Numbered from the stretch's first letter, positions 16,433 through 27,400 are shown. The stretch: 64,000 bases of DNA from Ruminococcus sp. (GCA_021199305.1 JAJQIH010000015.1:1-64000); one strand, 5' to 3'. Notes: generated from the sequence alone by a model not told the origin. Numbers and translations: made by a program.

Positions 16433-17095
16433 ATGAGCGCATCCCAGATTCTGGCGATTGTTATCGTTGCCGTTACGGCATATCTTTTTGGAAGCTTAAA
16501 CTCGGCGATAATTGTATGTAAAATCACAAAGCATGACGATATAAGAAAGTACGGAAGTAAAAACGCAGGACTTACAAACGTCCTCAGAGTTTACGGAAAG
16601 TCAACTGCTGCTATAACTCTTTTGTGCGATTTATTCAAGGGAATTTTTGCTGTAACTGCCGCAAGAATTATAGTAGGAAATCTGTTTGAAATTTATTATT
16701 TTGGCGAAAATATGTTTATAGGCTACGTAGCGGGACTTGCAGTTGTGCTGGGCCATGTATTCCCTCTCTATTATGGCTTTCATGGGGGAAAGGGCGTACT
16801 TACCGCCTGCACGACAATGATTACAATCGACCCGCTGAGTATGTCAATAGCTTTGCTTGTGTTTATAATAGTTGTCGCAATTTCAAGATATGTTTCCCTC
16901 GGCTCTATATTGGCAGCAGTAGCTAATCCGATAGCTACTGCTATAACGCAAACCTTGCGGGGAACTGACGGAGTGCTTGTTCATACAATTCTGGCAATTG
17001 CTTTATCGGTGCTTGTAATTGCTATGCACCACGCAAATATTGTAAGGCTTATAAAGGGAACGGAAAACAAGCTGAGCTTTAAAAAGAATCAGTGA
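16433..17095 (+). CDS. plsY: glycerol-3-phosphate acyltransferase PlsY
   Basis: Integral membrane enzyme that transfers the acyl group from acyl-phosphate to glycerol-3-phosphate, the first step of phospholipid synthesis. It has 220 residues with about five membrane segments. The family motifs are visible: LFGSLNSAII, KYGSKNAGLTNVLR, and GHVFPLYYGFHGGKGV. It is followed 17 bp later by gpsA, which makes its glycerol-3-phosphate substrate. Confidence 0.95.
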   Translation: MSASQILAIVIVAVTAYLFGSLNSAIIVCKITKHDDIRKYGSKNAGLTNVLRVYGKSTAAITLLCDLFKGIFAVTAARIIVGNLFEIYYFGENMFIGYVAGLAVVLGHVFPLYYGFHGGKGVLTACTTMITIDPLSMSIALLVFIIVVAISRYVSLGSILAAVANPIATAITQTLRGTDGVLVHTILAIALSVLVIAMHHANIVRLIKGTENKLSFKKNQ

Positions 17096-17112
17096 CTTAA
17101 AAGGAGGACAAT

Positions 17113-18096
17113 ATGGCAAATATAGCTATTTTAGGTTCGGGCGGCTTTGGATTGGCTTTAGCAGTTTTGTGCCACAACAGAGGACACAAGGTGTGCGTCT
17201 GGTCTAAGTTTCAGGATGAGATCGACACAATCAAGCGAGCTGGTGAATTAAAGGCTAAGCTGCCAGGTGTTGTAATTCCAAAGGATATAGAGCTTTCAAC
17301 CGACATTTCCTGCGTCAAGGGAAAGGATATTGCAGTAATTGGAATCCCGTCGGCATTTGTAAGAAGCGTTTGCGAGGACGCGGCTCCTTTCGTCGACGAA
17401 AAGACAGTAATTGTAAGCACCACTAAAGGCCTTGAGGATAAAAGCCTTAAAAGAATGACTGAGGTAGTAAGCGAATGTATGCCGAAGAATACAGTCGTTG
17501 CGCTGACAGGACCCTCTCACGCAGAGGAAATCGCAAGAGGTATTCCTACCCTTGTAGTAGCCGCTTGCAAGGATTTGTCCGTAGCGGAGCATATTCAAAG
17601 CGAGCTTTCAAGCGACACATTCAGAATTTATACTAGCGAGGATGTAATTGGCTGTGAAATTGGCGGAGCGCTTAAAAATATTATTGCCCTCGCTGCAGGA
17701 ATCTGCGACGGAATGGGATATGGCGACAACACCAAAGCGGCTTTAATGACAAGAGGAATGAGCGAAATTCGCCGTCTGGGCGTAACGCTTGGAGGAAAGA
17801 GCGAAACCTTTTCAGGTCTTACAGGTATTGGCGACCTGATTGTCACCTGTACAAGTATGCACTCAAGAAACAGACGAGCTGGCATCCTTATCGGTCAGGG
17901 TGTAGCGCCTGACGAAGCTATCAGAAGAGTGGGAACCGTTGAGGGCTACTACTGTGCTAAAACGGCTTATGAGCTTTCAAAGAGAGTAGGAGTTGAAATG
18001 CCTATCACTCAGCAGCTTCACAATGTTCTCGAAAACGGCAAGGATGCGACTGAGAGCTTAAAGGAACTGATGCTTCGCCCTTATGTTTCTGAATAG
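17113..18096 (+). CDS. gpsA: NAD(P)-dependent glycerol-3-phosphate dehydrogenase
   Basis: Reduces dihydroxyacetone phosphate to sn-glycerol-3-phosphate for membrane lipids. It has 327 residues. The N-terminal Rossmann motif reads GSGGFGLALAVL, and TGPSHAEEIARG follows. The catalytic Lys lies in GGALKNIIALAAGICDGMG, followed by NTKAALMTRGMSEI and the C-terminal GLTGIGDLIVTCTS. The start has AAGGAGGA just upstream. It ends the der-plsY-gpsA run before a terminator. Confidence 0.96.
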   Translation: MANIAILGSGGFGLALAVLCHNRGHKVCVWSKFQDEIDTIKRAGELKAKLPGVVIPKDIELSTDISCVKGKDIAVIGIPSAFVRSVCEDAAPFVDEKTVIVSTTKGLEDKSLKRMTEVVSECMPKNTVVALTGPSHAEEIARGIPTLVVAACKDLSVAEHIQSELSSDTFRIYTSEDVIGCEIGGALKNIIALAAGICDGMGYGDNTKAALMTRGMSEIRRLGVTLGGKSETFSGLTGIGDLIVTCTSMHSRNRRAGILIGQGVAPDEAIRRVGTVEGYYCAKTAYELSKRVGVEMPITQQLHNVLENGKDATESLKELMLRPYVSE

Positions 18097-18125
18097 CACA
18101 GAATAGGAAAAACAGAAGAAAAATA

Positions 18126-18160
18126 ATTGCGAGGGCAGGCTTTATGCTCTCGCAATTTTT
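18126..18160 (+). terminator. Rho-independent terminator of gpsA
   Basis: Stem ATTGCGAG (18126-18133) pairs with CTCGCAAT (18149-18156), with an inner GCA/TGC pairing, followed by TTTTTG. Confidence 0.9.
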
Positions 18161-18182
18161 GTTGTATAAGGCAAAAATCATC

Positions 18183-18211
18183 TTTACAAATTTTACCCCT
18201 TATGGTATACT
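18183..18211 (+). promoter_or_regulatory. SigA promoter of the pyrH-polC operon
   Basis: TTTACA at 18183-18188, 17-bp spacer, TATACT at 18206-18211, about 55 bp before pyrH. Confidence 0.8.
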
Positions 18212-18268
18212 ATTCTTTAAAGAATGGCGTGCCGTTTTTTAATATCAACGAAAGAGAGCGTTGGGAAT

Positions 18269-18973
18269 ATGGAAGTTAAATATAAAAGAATTCTTTTGAA
18301 GCTGAGCGGCGAAGCGCTTGCTGGAGAAAAGAAAACCGGACTTGATTATGAAGTCATTACAGCCTTCGGAAAAAGCATTAAAAAGTGCGTTGACGCAGGA
18401 GTTCAGGTCGGAATTGTAGTTGGCGGTGGAAATTTCTGGAGAGGTCGTTCAAGCGGCGCAATGGACAGAACGAGAGCCGATCACATCGGTATGCTGGCAA
18501 CGGCTATGAATGCGCTGGCGGTTGCTGACGGACTAGAAAATTTAGGGGTTGAGGTCAGAGTTCAGACTGCTATTACAATGCGTGAGGTAGCAGAGCCTTA
18601 CATCAGAAATAAGGCAATGAGGCATTTTGAAAAGGGAAGAGTTGTAATATTCGGCTGCGGAACTGGAAATCCTTTCTTTTCAACCGATACTGCAGCAGCT
18701 TTGAGAGCAGCGGAAATTGAAGCGGATGTAATTCTGAAGGCAACAATGGTTGACGGCGTATACGACAAGGACCCGCACAAGTATGACGACGCTGTAAAAT
18801 ATGACTCTATCAGCCACGCTGAAATTCTGGCAAAGGACCTTGCCGTTATGGATTCAACAGCAACGGCGCTTTGCAAGGATAATAATATACCGATTCTGGT
18901 ATTTAACTTAGAAAGACCTGATAATATCTACGACGCTTGCATGGGAAAGAGCGTGGGTACTATCGTTCAATAA
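18269..18973 (+). CDS. pyrH: UMP kinase
   Basis: Phosphorylates UMP to UDP. It has 234 residues of the amino-acid-kinase fold, with [14 protein letters not shown] at the N-terminus, [10 protein letters not shown], and [20 protein letters not shown]. The start at 18269 follows GAGAG and matches the family N-terminus; earlier in-frame codons lie within the leader. It is the first gene of the pyrH-frr-uppS-cdsA-dxr-rseP-ispG-polC series, a conserved Firmicutes order. Confidence 0.96.
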   Translation: MEVKYKRILLKLSGEALAGEKKTGLDYEVITAFGKSIKKCVDAGVQVGIVVGGGNFWRGRSSGAMDRTRADHIGMLATAMNALAVADGLENLGVEVRVQTAITMREVAEPYIRNKAMRHFEKGRVVIFGCGTGNPFFSTDTAAALRAAEIEADVILKATMVDGVYDKDPHKYDDAVKYDSISHAEILAKDLAVMDSTATALCKDNNIPILVFNLERPDNIYDACMGKSVGTIVQ

Positions 18974-18998
18974 AAAACGAATAATGGAGGAAAATACA

Positions 18999-19553
18999 AT
19001 GAAAGAAGTTTTAGACAGATGCGAAAGAAAGATGAACAAAACCATTGACGCATTAAAGAGCGAGTTTGCGTCAGTAAGAGCCGGAAGAGCAAATCCTGCG
19101 ATTCTCGATAAGGTTCTGGTTGATTATTACGGAGCGCCGACACCGATAAATCAGATGGCGGCAGTTTCTGTAAGCGAAGCGAGAGTGCTTGTTATTCAGC
19201 CATGGGATAAGTCAACTCTCAAGTCGATTGAAAAGGCTATTCAGGCATCAGATATTGGAATCAATCCTGTAAACGACGGAAACGTATTAAGACTTGCTTT
19301 CCCACAGCCTACCGAGGAAAGAAGAAAAGAGCTCGTTCGTGATATCAAGAAAATGGGCGAGGAGTCTAAGGTTGGAATCAGAAATATAAGACGTGATTCT
19401 ATGGAAAAGCTGAAGGCTCTTAAAAAGGATAACTCGATTACTGAGGACGACCAGAAAAACGGCGAGAAGAAAATTCAGGATATAACTGATAAGTTTGTAA
19501 AGAACATCGACGCAGTTGTTGCTGAAAAGGAAAAAGAGGTTCTTTCTATATAA
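18999..19553 (+). CDS. frr: ribosome recycling factor
   Basis: Splits post-termination ribosomes together with EF-G. The 184 residues are the family length. Characteristic stretches are ALKSEFASVRAGRANPAILD, VIQPWDKSTLKSIEKAI and FPQPTEERRKELV. The start at 18999 was preferred because the ATG at 18984 overlaps the GGAGG ribosome site at 18986-18990. The stop overlaps the uppS start by one base. Confidence 0.97.
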   Translation: MKEVLDRCERKMNKTIDALKSEFASVRAGRANPAILDKVLVDYYGAPTPINQMAAVSVSEARVLVIQPWDKSTLKSIEKAIQASDIGINPVNDGNVLRLAFPQPTEERRKELVRDIKKMGEESKVGIRNIRRDSMEKLKALKKDNSITEDDQKNGEKKIQDITDKFVKNIDAVVAEKEKEVLSI

Positions 19554-20272
19554 TGGCGGACAACAGATTTGACGGACAGGAAGTACCAGCTCACGTAGCC
19601 ATTATTATGGACGGCAACGGAAGGTGGGCTAAAAAAAGAGGTCTGCCCAGAAAGTTCGGACACAGAGAAGGCGCAAAAACATTCCGCAAAATTACTCGCC
19701 ATGCTAAAAAGATTGGTATCAAATACCTCTCACTTTATGCGTTTTCAACAGAAAACTGGAAGCGCCCGAAGGACGAGGTCGACGCAATAATGGATCTTTT
19801 CGATAAGTATCTTGACGAGGTCAGGGATTTTATCGAGGAGAATATACGGGTTTGTTTTATCGGCGACAGGACAAGGCTTTCTGAGTCGCTTCAGCGCAAG
19901 ATGAAAAGCGTTGAGGAGGATTCAAAGGACTTCAGCGCAATGACTCTCATTCTCGCAATCAATTATGGCGGTCAGGACGAAATCACAAGAGCGGTAAAGG
20001 CTATCGCACAAAAGGTAAGCGACGGCGAGCTGAGTGCTGACGATATAACGCCAAAGGTTCTGGAAGAAAACCTTGATACGAAGGAGTTCCCGCTGGTTGA
20101 TCTTTTGATAAGACCCAGCGGCGAGCAAAGAATATCGAATTTTCTCATCTGGCAGTCGGCTTATGCCGAGTATGTTTTCTCGGATATTTTGTGGCCCGAC
20201 TACAAGCCCTCCGACTTAGAGGACGCAGTTTATGAATATCTTGAAAGAAACAGAAGGTTTGGAGGCGTTTAA
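19553..20272 (+). CDS. uppS: undecaprenyl diphosphate synthase (cis-prenyltransferase)
   Basis: Builds the C55 lipid carrier for peptidoglycan from farnesyl and isopentenyl diphosphate. It has 239 residues. The catalytic N-terminal motif IIMDGNGRWAKKRG contains the key Asp, and the C-terminal substrate motif reads RPSGEQRISNFLIWQ. The ATG shares one base with the frr stop. Its product links the MEP genes dxr and ispG in the same operon to cell-wall synthesis. Confidence 0.96.
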   Translation: MADNRFDGQEVPAHVAIIMDGNGRWAKKRGLPRKFGHREGAKTFRKITRHAKKIGIKYLSLYAFSTENWKRPKDEVDAIMDLFDKYLDEVRDFIEENIRVCFIGDRTRLSESLQRKMKSVEEDSKDFSAMTLILAINYGGQDEITRAVKAIAQKVSDGELSADDITPKVLEENLDTKEFPLVDLLIRPSGEQRISNFLIWQSAYAEYVFSDILWPDYKPSDLEDAVYEYLERNRRFGGV

Positions 20273-20275
20273 GGC

Positions 20276-21109
20276 TTGAAGACACGAATTATATCTGCCG
20301 CAGTAGCAATAGCATTGCTGGTGGTTGTTTTGATTTTCCACAATACCATTGCATTGCCAGCTACAGTTTGCTTTTTGGTTGTCGTTGCAATTTACGAGCT
20401 TTTAAAAGCGGCAGGCGTTCAAAAATATAAGGTTTTAACCGCATCGAGTATGATTTTTGGCGGCTCCGTACCGCTTGTATGGTTTGGATCGTGTGTGCTT
20501 TTTGAAAACACAGCATTTTTAAAATATCTCGTGCCGATTGAAATCTTTGTCTATCTTATGGTTTTATTTTGCTGCCTTCTGGCATATTATAAAACTATAA
20601 AGTATGAGAAGCTGTTTTTTGCAGCGTTTGAAACCTTTTTCGTAACGGCGGCACTCTCCTGTATACTTGTAATTCACGAGTTCGACGGACTTATAGCGGT
20701 GATATTGACTCTTGGCGGTGCCTGGCTTTCAGACAGCGGAGCGTACTTTGCCGGAACCTTTTTAGGCCGCCACAAGCTTTGCCCCAATATAAGCCCGAAA
20801 AAGACTGTCGAGGGAGTTATTGGCGGAGTTGTTTCAAACGGAATTTTAATGTGCGTAATAGCTCTTGTCTACAGCTTTATTGACGACAAGGCTGAGATAA
20901 ATTACATTCTGCTGTTTGTAGCAGGTTGTATTTGCTCAATACTAGGTCTTTTGGGAGATTTAAAAGCATCTCTTATCAAAAGGCAGGCAGGAATCAAGGA
21001 CTATGGAAATATAATGCCAGGACACGGCGGTGTAATGGATCGCTTTGACAGCGTACTTACTGTAGCGCCGTTTATGACTTTGGTATTCTGGCTGTTTGAC
21101 ATAATATGA
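20276..21109 (+). CDS. cdsA: phosphatidate cytidylyltransferase
   Basis: Membrane enzyme that makes CDP-diacylglycerol from phosphatidate and CTP. It has 277 residues with about seven membrane segments. The C-terminal signature is SDSGAYFAGTFLGRHKL, then SPKKTVEGVIGG and GDLKASLIKRQAGIKDYG...GHGGVMDRFDS. Translation starts at TTG (20276), preceded by GGAGG at 20261-20265 in the end of uppS; no nearer ATG fits. Confidence 0.94.
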   Translation: MKTRIISAAVAIALLVVVLIFHNTIALPATVCFLVVVAIYELLKAAGVQKYKVLTASSMIFGGSVPLVWFGSCVLFENTAFLKYLVPIEIFVYLMVLFCCLLAYYKTIKYEKLFFAAFETFFVTAALSCILVIHEFDGLIAVILTLGGAWLSDSGAYFAGTFLGRHKLCPNISPKKTVEGVIGGVVSNGILMCVIALVYSFIDDKAEINYILLFVAGCICSILGLLGDLKASLIKRQAGIKDYGNIMPGHGGVMDRFDSVLTVAPFMTLVFWLFDII

Positions 21110-21117
21110 ACTTTCAG

Positions 21118-21144
21118 TAGGGGTGTATATTTTCTGCACCCCTA
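21118..21144 (+). other. hairpin between cdsA and dxr
   Basis: TAGGGGTG (21118-21125) pairs with CACCCCTA (21137-21144). No T-run follows (TTAAGC), so full termination is unlikely. It may moderate read-through or stabilise the upstream mRNA end. Confidence 0.5.
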
Positions 21145-21184
21145 TTAAGCTTAATTAACTTAAAACAAAAAAGGAATTTGGTAT

Positions 21185-22339
21185 ATGGAAAAGACAATTT
21201 CTATACTCGGCTCGACAGGCTCGATAGGAACTCAATGCCTTGATATTGTCAGGAAGCACGGCTTTAAGGTGGCGGCTCTTACAGCGAACAAAAGCGTGGG
21301 GCTTTTAATTAACCAGGCTCTGGAGTTTAAGCCGAAAGTAGTCTGTATAATGGACAAAAGCTGCGAAGGGGAATTGAGCGATGCTTTAAAGGACAGCGGC
21401 ATTAAGGTTCTGTCAGGAATGGACGGACTTTGCGAGGTGGCAACGCTCGATAACGCCGACATTCTAGTAAATTCCCTTGTGGGAATGGTAGGACTTACAC
21501 CAACCCTTTTGGCGATTGACAAGGGAAGAGATATAGCACTTGCGAACAAGGAAACGCTGGTGACGGGCGGAAAACTTGTAACCGAGAGCGCTAAAAGAAA
21601 TGGTGTCAGGCTTTTTCCGATAGACTCCGAGCATTCTGCAATCTTTCAATGCTTGCAGGGAAACGAAAACAATAAAATCAAGAAAATAATACTTACAGCC
21701 TCCGGCGGACCGTTTTACGGAATGACAAAAAGCGAGCTTAGCGGCGTTACAGTTGAGCAGGCGCTAAACCACCCGAATTGGTCGATGGGAAGCAAGATAA
21801 CAATAGACTCCGCAACGCTGATGAATAAAGGCCTTGAATTTATCGAGGCTATGTGGTTGTTTGGTGTAAAGCCTTCGCAGATTGAAATAGTGGTTCACAG
21901 AGAGAGCGTTATTCATTCGGCAGTTGAATACGAGGACAATTCGATAATAGCGCAAATGGGCGTACCTGATATGAAAATACCAATTCAGTATTCGCTTTTG
22001 TACCCGAAAAGAATCGACTGCCCGACGAAAAGTCTTTCGCTTACCGATTACGGAACGCTTCATTTTTCAAAGCCTGATTATGAAACCTTCGATTGCTTGT
22101 CGGCTTGTATAAAGGCTATAAAAATGGGCGGAATTATGCCGACTCTTGTAAACGGCGTAAACGAAGCGGCAGTAGAGTTGTTTCTGAACGAGAAAATCAG
22201 CTTTTTAAAAATTGGGGAGCTAGTAAAGGGTGTTACAGACGAAATAGAAAATAAAGAAGTTAATTGCCTTGACGATGTGCTTTCTGCCGACAGGCAGGCA
22301 CGGGAATATGTGCGAAAGAAAATTTCTGGCAAGGAGTAA
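21185..22339 (+). CDS. dxr: 1-deoxy-D-xylulose 5-phosphate reductoisomerase
   Basis: First committed MEP-pathway enzyme. It converts DXP to MEP with NADPH and a divalent metal. It has 384 residues. The NADPH motif is GSTGSIGTQCLDIV; other markers are ALANKETLVTGG, the metal and substrate region PIDSEHSAIFQCLQG, ASGGPF, NHPNWSMGSKITIDSATLMNKGLEFIEA (in part), and VHRESVIHS. The start has AAGGAA upstream. rseP follows after two bases. Confidence 0.97.
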   Translation: MEKTISILGSTGSIGTQCLDIVRKHGFKVAALTANKSVGLLINQALEFKPKVVCIMDKSCEGELSDALKDSGIKVLSGMDGLCEVATLDNADILVNSLVGMVGLTPTLLAIDKGRDIALANKETLVTGGKLVTESAKRNGVRLFPIDSEHSAIFQCLQGNENNKIKKIILTASGGPFYGMTKSELSGVTVEQALNHPNWSMGSKITIDSATLMNKGLEFIEAMWLFGVKPSQIEIVVHRESVIHSAVEYEDNSIIAQMGVPDMKIPIQYSLLYPKRIDCPTKSLSLTDYGTLHFSKPDYETFDCLSACIKAIKMGGIMPTLVNGVNEAAVELFLNEKISFLKIGELVKGVTDEIENKEVNCLDDVLSADRQAREYVRKKISGKE

Positions 22340-22341
22340 AT

Positions 22342-23403
22342 ATGAACGCATTTATTGGAATTGTTATTGCGATTATAGTTTTCGGTCTTATAATCTTTAT
22401 TCATGAGTTTGGACATTTTACTGTAGCGAAGCTTTGCAAGGTCAAGGTCAACGAGTTTGCTCTTGGAATGGGACCTGCTCTTGTAAAATTCAGGCGTGGT
22501 GAAACGCTTTATGCGCTAAGGCTTTTGCCGTTCGGCGGATATTGCTCTATGGAGGGCGAAAACGACGAGAGCGACAACGAACGAGCCTTTTGCAACAAGC
22601 GGGTCTGGCAGAGAATTTTAATTGTTGCGGCGGGAGCTATTATGAATCTCATTCTGGGACTTATAGTCGTTGCAATAATGCTTTCAACGCAGGACGCAAT
22701 AACAAGCAGTACAATAACCTGGTTTTCAGACGACGCCACCTCAAGCGAAACAGGTCTTGAGCTTGGCGACGAAATAAAGAGCATAAACGGTATGCACATT
22801 TTTTCTGAAATTGATATGTCCTATCAGCTTCAATCTGACGAGGACGGAGTGTTCGATTTTACCGTTTTGCGTGACGGAGAAACTGTCGAGCTTAACGGCG
22901 TAACCTTTGCGCTCGACGAAACTGAGGACGGAAATGTTTTACATCTTGACTTTAAGGTAGCGCCGATAGAAAAGGGCTTTTTCTCGGTCTGCGAATATTC
23001 GGTAAAGACGAGTGTTTCTTACGGCAGGCTGGTGCTTGTGTCGCTAAAGGATCTGGTCTTAGGGAAGTACAAGATTAACGACCTGTCTGGTCCTGTAGGA
23101 ATAGTTTCAGTTTTAAGCGACGTTGTCGATTCTAATGCCGATACCTCGGGAATTGACTGGTATTCGCTCTTCCAGCAGCTTTTATCCCTCTCGGCACTTA
23201 TTACCATAAATGTTGGAATCTTTAATCTGCTGCCGCTGCCTGCCCTTGACGGAGGCAGACTGCTGTTTCTGATAATTGAAGCTATAAGGAGAAAGCCTGT
23301 TCCAGCAAAGTACGAGGGATATGTTCACACAGCAGGCTTTGCGCTTTTGATGCTGCTGATGGTTTACATTACAGCACACGATATTTTTAAATTGTTTGTT
23401 TGA
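22342..23403 (+). CDS. rseP: site-2 intramembrane zinc metalloprotease (RseP/RasP family)
   Basis: Cleaves membrane-bound anti-sigma factors and signal-peptide remnants within the membrane. It has 353 residues. The zinc motif HEFGH is at residues 21-25 in the first membrane helix. A PDZ domain sits at about 130-200 (GLELGDEIKSINGM). The conserved LLPLPALDGGRL motif lies near the C-terminus, and about four membrane segments are visible. The position between dxr and ispG is the standard one in Firmicutes. Confidence 0.95.
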   Translation: MNAFIGIVIAIIVFGLIIFIHEFGHFTVAKLCKVKVNEFALGMGPALVKFRRGETLYALRLLPFGGYCSMEGENDESDNERAFCNKRVWQRILIVAAGAIMNLILGLIVVAIMLSTQDAITSSTITWFSDDATSSETGLELGDEIKSINGMHIFSEIDMSYQLQSDEDGVFDFTVLRDGETVELNGVTFALDETEDGNVLHLDFKVAPIEKGFFSVCEYSVKTSVSYGRLVLVSLKDLVLGKYKINDLSGPVGIVSVLSDVVDSNADTSGIDWYSLFQQLLSLSALITINVGIFNLLPLPALDGGRLLFLIIEAIRRKPVPAKYEGYVHTAGFALLMLLMVYITAHDIFKLFV

Positions 23404-23415
23404 CAGGGGATTGCT

Positions 23416-24453
23416 ATGAGAAAAGTCAGAGAAGTTAAAGTCGGAGGACTGACACTTGACGGAAAGAAAATTTATATTCAGTCAATGCTTAACGTTCCTT
23501 CAACGGATATAGAAAAAAGTGTCGCTCAGGCAAAAAGCCTCGAAGCGGCAGGCTGCGAGATAATAAGGGCGGCGATTCCTGATATGGATGCTGTAGCTCT
23601 TATTCCTGCAATAAAAAAAGAGGTCAGCATACCCCTTGTAGCCGATATTCATTTTGATTACCGCTTAGCACTTGCGGCGGCTGACGCAGGAGTCGACAAG
23701 ATAAGAATAAACCCTGGAAATATAGGCGATAAGCAAAGGGTAAAAGCTGTAGTCGACAAGTGTAAGGAGAAGAAAATTCCTATACGAATCGGAGTAAACT
23801 CCGGTTCTCTTGAAAAGGAGCTTTTAAACAAATACAGTTCTCCGTGCGCCGAAGCTCTGGTTGAAAGCGCTTTACGTCACGCTAAAATTTTAGAGGAGCT
23901 TGACTTTTACGATACTGTTATTTCAATCAAGTCGTCAAATGTGAAAACGATGATTGAAAGCTACCGTTTGCTTGCATCTCAATGCGATTATCCGCTGCAC
24001 CTTGGCGTTACAGAAGCGGGTACCGAGCGAATGGGCGTTATAAAATCAGCTGTTGGAATAGGCTCGCTTTTGCTTGACGGAATTGGCGAAACGATAAGAG
24101 TTTCGCTTACCGACGACCCTGTTTTGGAGGTCGAAGCTGCAAAGGACATTTTAAAGGCAATCGGCAAGCGTGGCGGCGTGAAAATTGTTTCCTGCCCGAC
24201 CTGTGGAAGAACACGAATCGACCTTATTTCCTTAGCCAAAGAGGTTGAGCAAAGAACGAAAAACATAGACAAGGATATAACAGTTGCCGTAATGGGCTGC
24301 GTTGTAAACGGACCGGGCGAAGCGAGAGAAGCGGACATCGGACTTGCCGGCGGAAATAAAGAAGCTGTAATTTTTAAAGGCAATACTGTTATCAGAAAAA
24401 TTCCGGAGCAAGCGGCAGTTGACGCACTTTTGGAGGAAATAGACAAGCTTTAA
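23416..24453 (+). CDS. ispG: 4-hydroxy-3-methylbut-2-enyl diphosphate synthase
   Basis: Iron-sulfur enzyme of the MEP pathway that turns ME-cPP into HMBPP. It has 345 residues, the bacterial two-domain form. The TIM-barrel part includes QSMLNVPSTD and ADIHFDYRLA. The 4Fe-4S ligands are in CPTCGRT and VMGCVVNGPGEA. It belongs to the pyrH-polC operon. Confidence 0.96.
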   Translation: MRKVREVKVGGLTLDGKKIYIQSMLNVPSTDIEKSVAQAKSLEAAGCEIIRAAIPDMDAVALIPAIKKEVSIPLVADIHFDYRLALAAADAGVDKIRINPGNIGDKQRVKAVVDKCKEKKIPIRIGVNSGSLEKELLNKYSSPCAEALVESALRHAKILEELDFYDTVISIKSSNVKTMIESYRLLASQCDYPLHLGVTEAGTERMGVIKSAVGIGSLLLDGIGETIRVSLTDDPVLEVEAAKDILKAIGKRGGVKIVSCPTCGRTRIDLISLAKEVEQRTKNIDKDITVAVMGCVVNGPGEAREADIGLAGGNKEAVIFKGNTVIRKIPEQAAVDALLEEIDKL

Positions 24454-24480
24454 GAAACGAGCTTACGAAAGGAAATATAA

Positions 24481-27400
24481 ATGGAGAAATTCTATTTTGG
24501 TAATTTTTTTGAAGAATATAAAAAGCTGATACCACGCTCCTGTGAAAACGCAAGGATTTTAAAGCTGTACACAAACGAAGCGAAAACAATGCTGAAGTGC
24601 GTTTGCTCGTTCGATGAGCTGGCGCCATATATGGATATAAAAACTGCTGAGAAAAATCTTCGCGACTCGCTTTCTCTTGAGCGTTTTGTGCTTGAGCCGC
24701 ATTTTAATCCGAGCTTGTTCTGCGCTGAATACTTTCCAGAGGTGGTTTTGTTTTTAAAAGACCGTTTTTCAGTTGTAAATGGCTTTTTTGACGGAGCAAG
24801 CTGTACATACTCTGACGGGAACCTGGAAATCTCGCTCAGAAACGGCGGCTACAGCCTTTTGAAAAACGCTGGAATTGACACAGCACTCCCGAGCCTTATA
24901 AGTGAGCTTTTCTCGCTGAACGTAGCTGTTAAATTTACAGGTACTTTAGGACTTGACAAGCAGCAGGCGGAGCTTGACCACCAGAAGGCGCTCGAAAGCA
25001 TTCCTCTGCCTGAATTTGTTCCGAACAAAACAAAAGCACCTGACGATGAGTTTACTCATTGCACCGTTGATTTTACAAAGTATATGCTCGACGGTAAAAA
25101 CGCTGTTATTTTAAAGGGAAAGAAAATTCCGCAAGATGCCGAAATTACGCCAATGGACAGCCTTGATGTTGATACAGAGGGTGCTGTCGTCTGGGGCGAC
25201 GTATTTGAAATTGATACAAGAGAAACAAAGACAGGAATGCTGATTGCAAACATTTTTGTCACCGATTATACTAATTCGTTTGCAGTTAAAATGCTCGGCT
25301 CTTCAAACAAGCGAGCAAGGCTTTCAAAGGAAAAGCTCTCGTCGATTTTAGAAAACATCAAAAAAGGCTCAACATTGATTATCAAGGGAAATGTCGTTGA
25401 GGACCAGTACGACAGAACTGTAAATATTGAGCCTGACGATATAATGCTTGTCAAGCGAATTTTAAAGAAGGACACTTACGAGCAAAAGAGAGTAGAGCTT
25501 CATTGCCATACCAATATGTCAGCAATGGATGCTTTAACTCCTGCGGACAAGCTTGTAAAGCGTGCATTTTCGTGGGGACACAAAGCTTTGGCTATAACCG
25601 ACCACGGCGTTTGCCAGGGCTTTCCAGACGCTATGTACTGCGTTGACAAGATAAGAAAGGACGGCGGAGATTTCAAGGTAATATACGGAATCGAAGCTTA
25701 TGAGGTAAACGACGATAATGGCGAAAATCCGCTTGAGGTTAAAAAGCCGTACCACCAGATTATACTTGTAAAAGACAAGGTAGGACTGAAGAATCTCTAC
25801 AAGCTCGTTTCCTATTCCAACTTAAACTACTTCTATAAGTGCCCGAGAATACCAAAATCCGAGCTTATAAAGCATAGAGAGGGTCTTATTGTCGGAAGTG
25901 CCTGCGAAGCGGGAGAGGTTATTCAGGCGTATTTGCGTGGAGAAAGTTACGAGGACATCAAGAAGATAGCAAGCTTTTACGATTATCTTGAAATTCAGCC
26001 AATATCTAACAACAGCTTTATGCTTCGCTCCGACCGTGAGCCTTATGATAAAATAAAGACAAATCAGGATCTGATTGATATAAACCTGTTTGTTATAAAG
26101 TTAGGCGAGGATTTAAACAAGCCTGTTTGCGCTACGGGAGACGTTCATTTTATGGACGAGTCCGACTCAATTTTCAGAGCAATTTTGCAGGCGGGCCAGG
26201 GCTATACTGACGCAGACCGTCAGCCGCCTATATACCTAAAAACTACAGACGAGATGATGCAGGAATTTATCCCTTATCTCGGCGAGGAGAAGGCAAGAGA
26301 GGTTGTTATCACCAATACGAATCTTATTGCCGATATGACAGACCCAGAGCTCAGAGCATTCCCGAAGGGAACCTTTACCCCTCACATTGAGGGCGCAAAC
26401 GAGGAGCTTGAGGACATCTGCTGGAAAAGGGCGAAGGAAATTTACGGCGACCCTCTTCCTGAGATTGTTTACAACCGTTTAAAAAGAGAGCTTGATTCTA
26501 TCATCAAGCACGGCTTTGCGGTTTTGTATGTTATCGCCAAGCGACTTGTTGCAAATTCGGTTGAAAACGGCTATCAGGTCGGTTCCCGTGGTTCGGTAGG
26601 TTCGTCGTTTGTAGCTTCAATGTCTGGAATTTCTGAGGTAAACCCTTTGGTTCCACATTACGTTTGCCCGAAATGTAAGTACAGCGAGTTTATAACCGAC
26701 GGTTCAATAGGCTCAGGCTACGACCTGCCACCTAAAAAATGCCCGAACTGCGGCGAGGAGTTAAATCGTGACGGACACGATATTCCGTTTGAAACCTTTT
26801 TAGGCTTCAACGGCGACAAGTCGCCTGATATCGACCTTAACTTTTCGGGAGATTATCAGTCCAAAGCTCACAAATACACAGAGGAGCTTTTTGGACGGGA
26901 TCACGTTTTCAAGGCTGGAACGATAGCCTCTATTGCTGAAAAAACCGCAAAGGGATTTGTGCTAAAATACCTGGAGGAGCGAGGAAGAACTGCTACCCCA
27001 GCAGAGATTCAGAGGCTTGCGCTCGGCTGCACAGGAGTCAAGAGAACGACAGGACAGCACCCTGGCGGAATGGTTGTTATTCCTGATGATTATGAGGTTT
27101 ACGACTTTACGCCTGTTCAGCACCCTGCTGAAAAGACGGACGTTGATATAATTACAACTCACTTTGACTTCAATTCCCTGCACGACACTATACTTAAGCT
27201 TGACGAGCTGGGACACGATGTTCCGACCCTTTACAAATATCTTGAGGATATGACAGGGCTTGACGTCACAAAGGTCGATATGTCTGACAAGGACGTTTAT
27301 TCGCTGTTTACTTCTACAGAAGCTCTTGGCGTAACGCCTGAAGAAATAGGCTCTCAGACAGGAACGCTTGCTATTCCTGAAATGGGAACTCCGTTTGTAC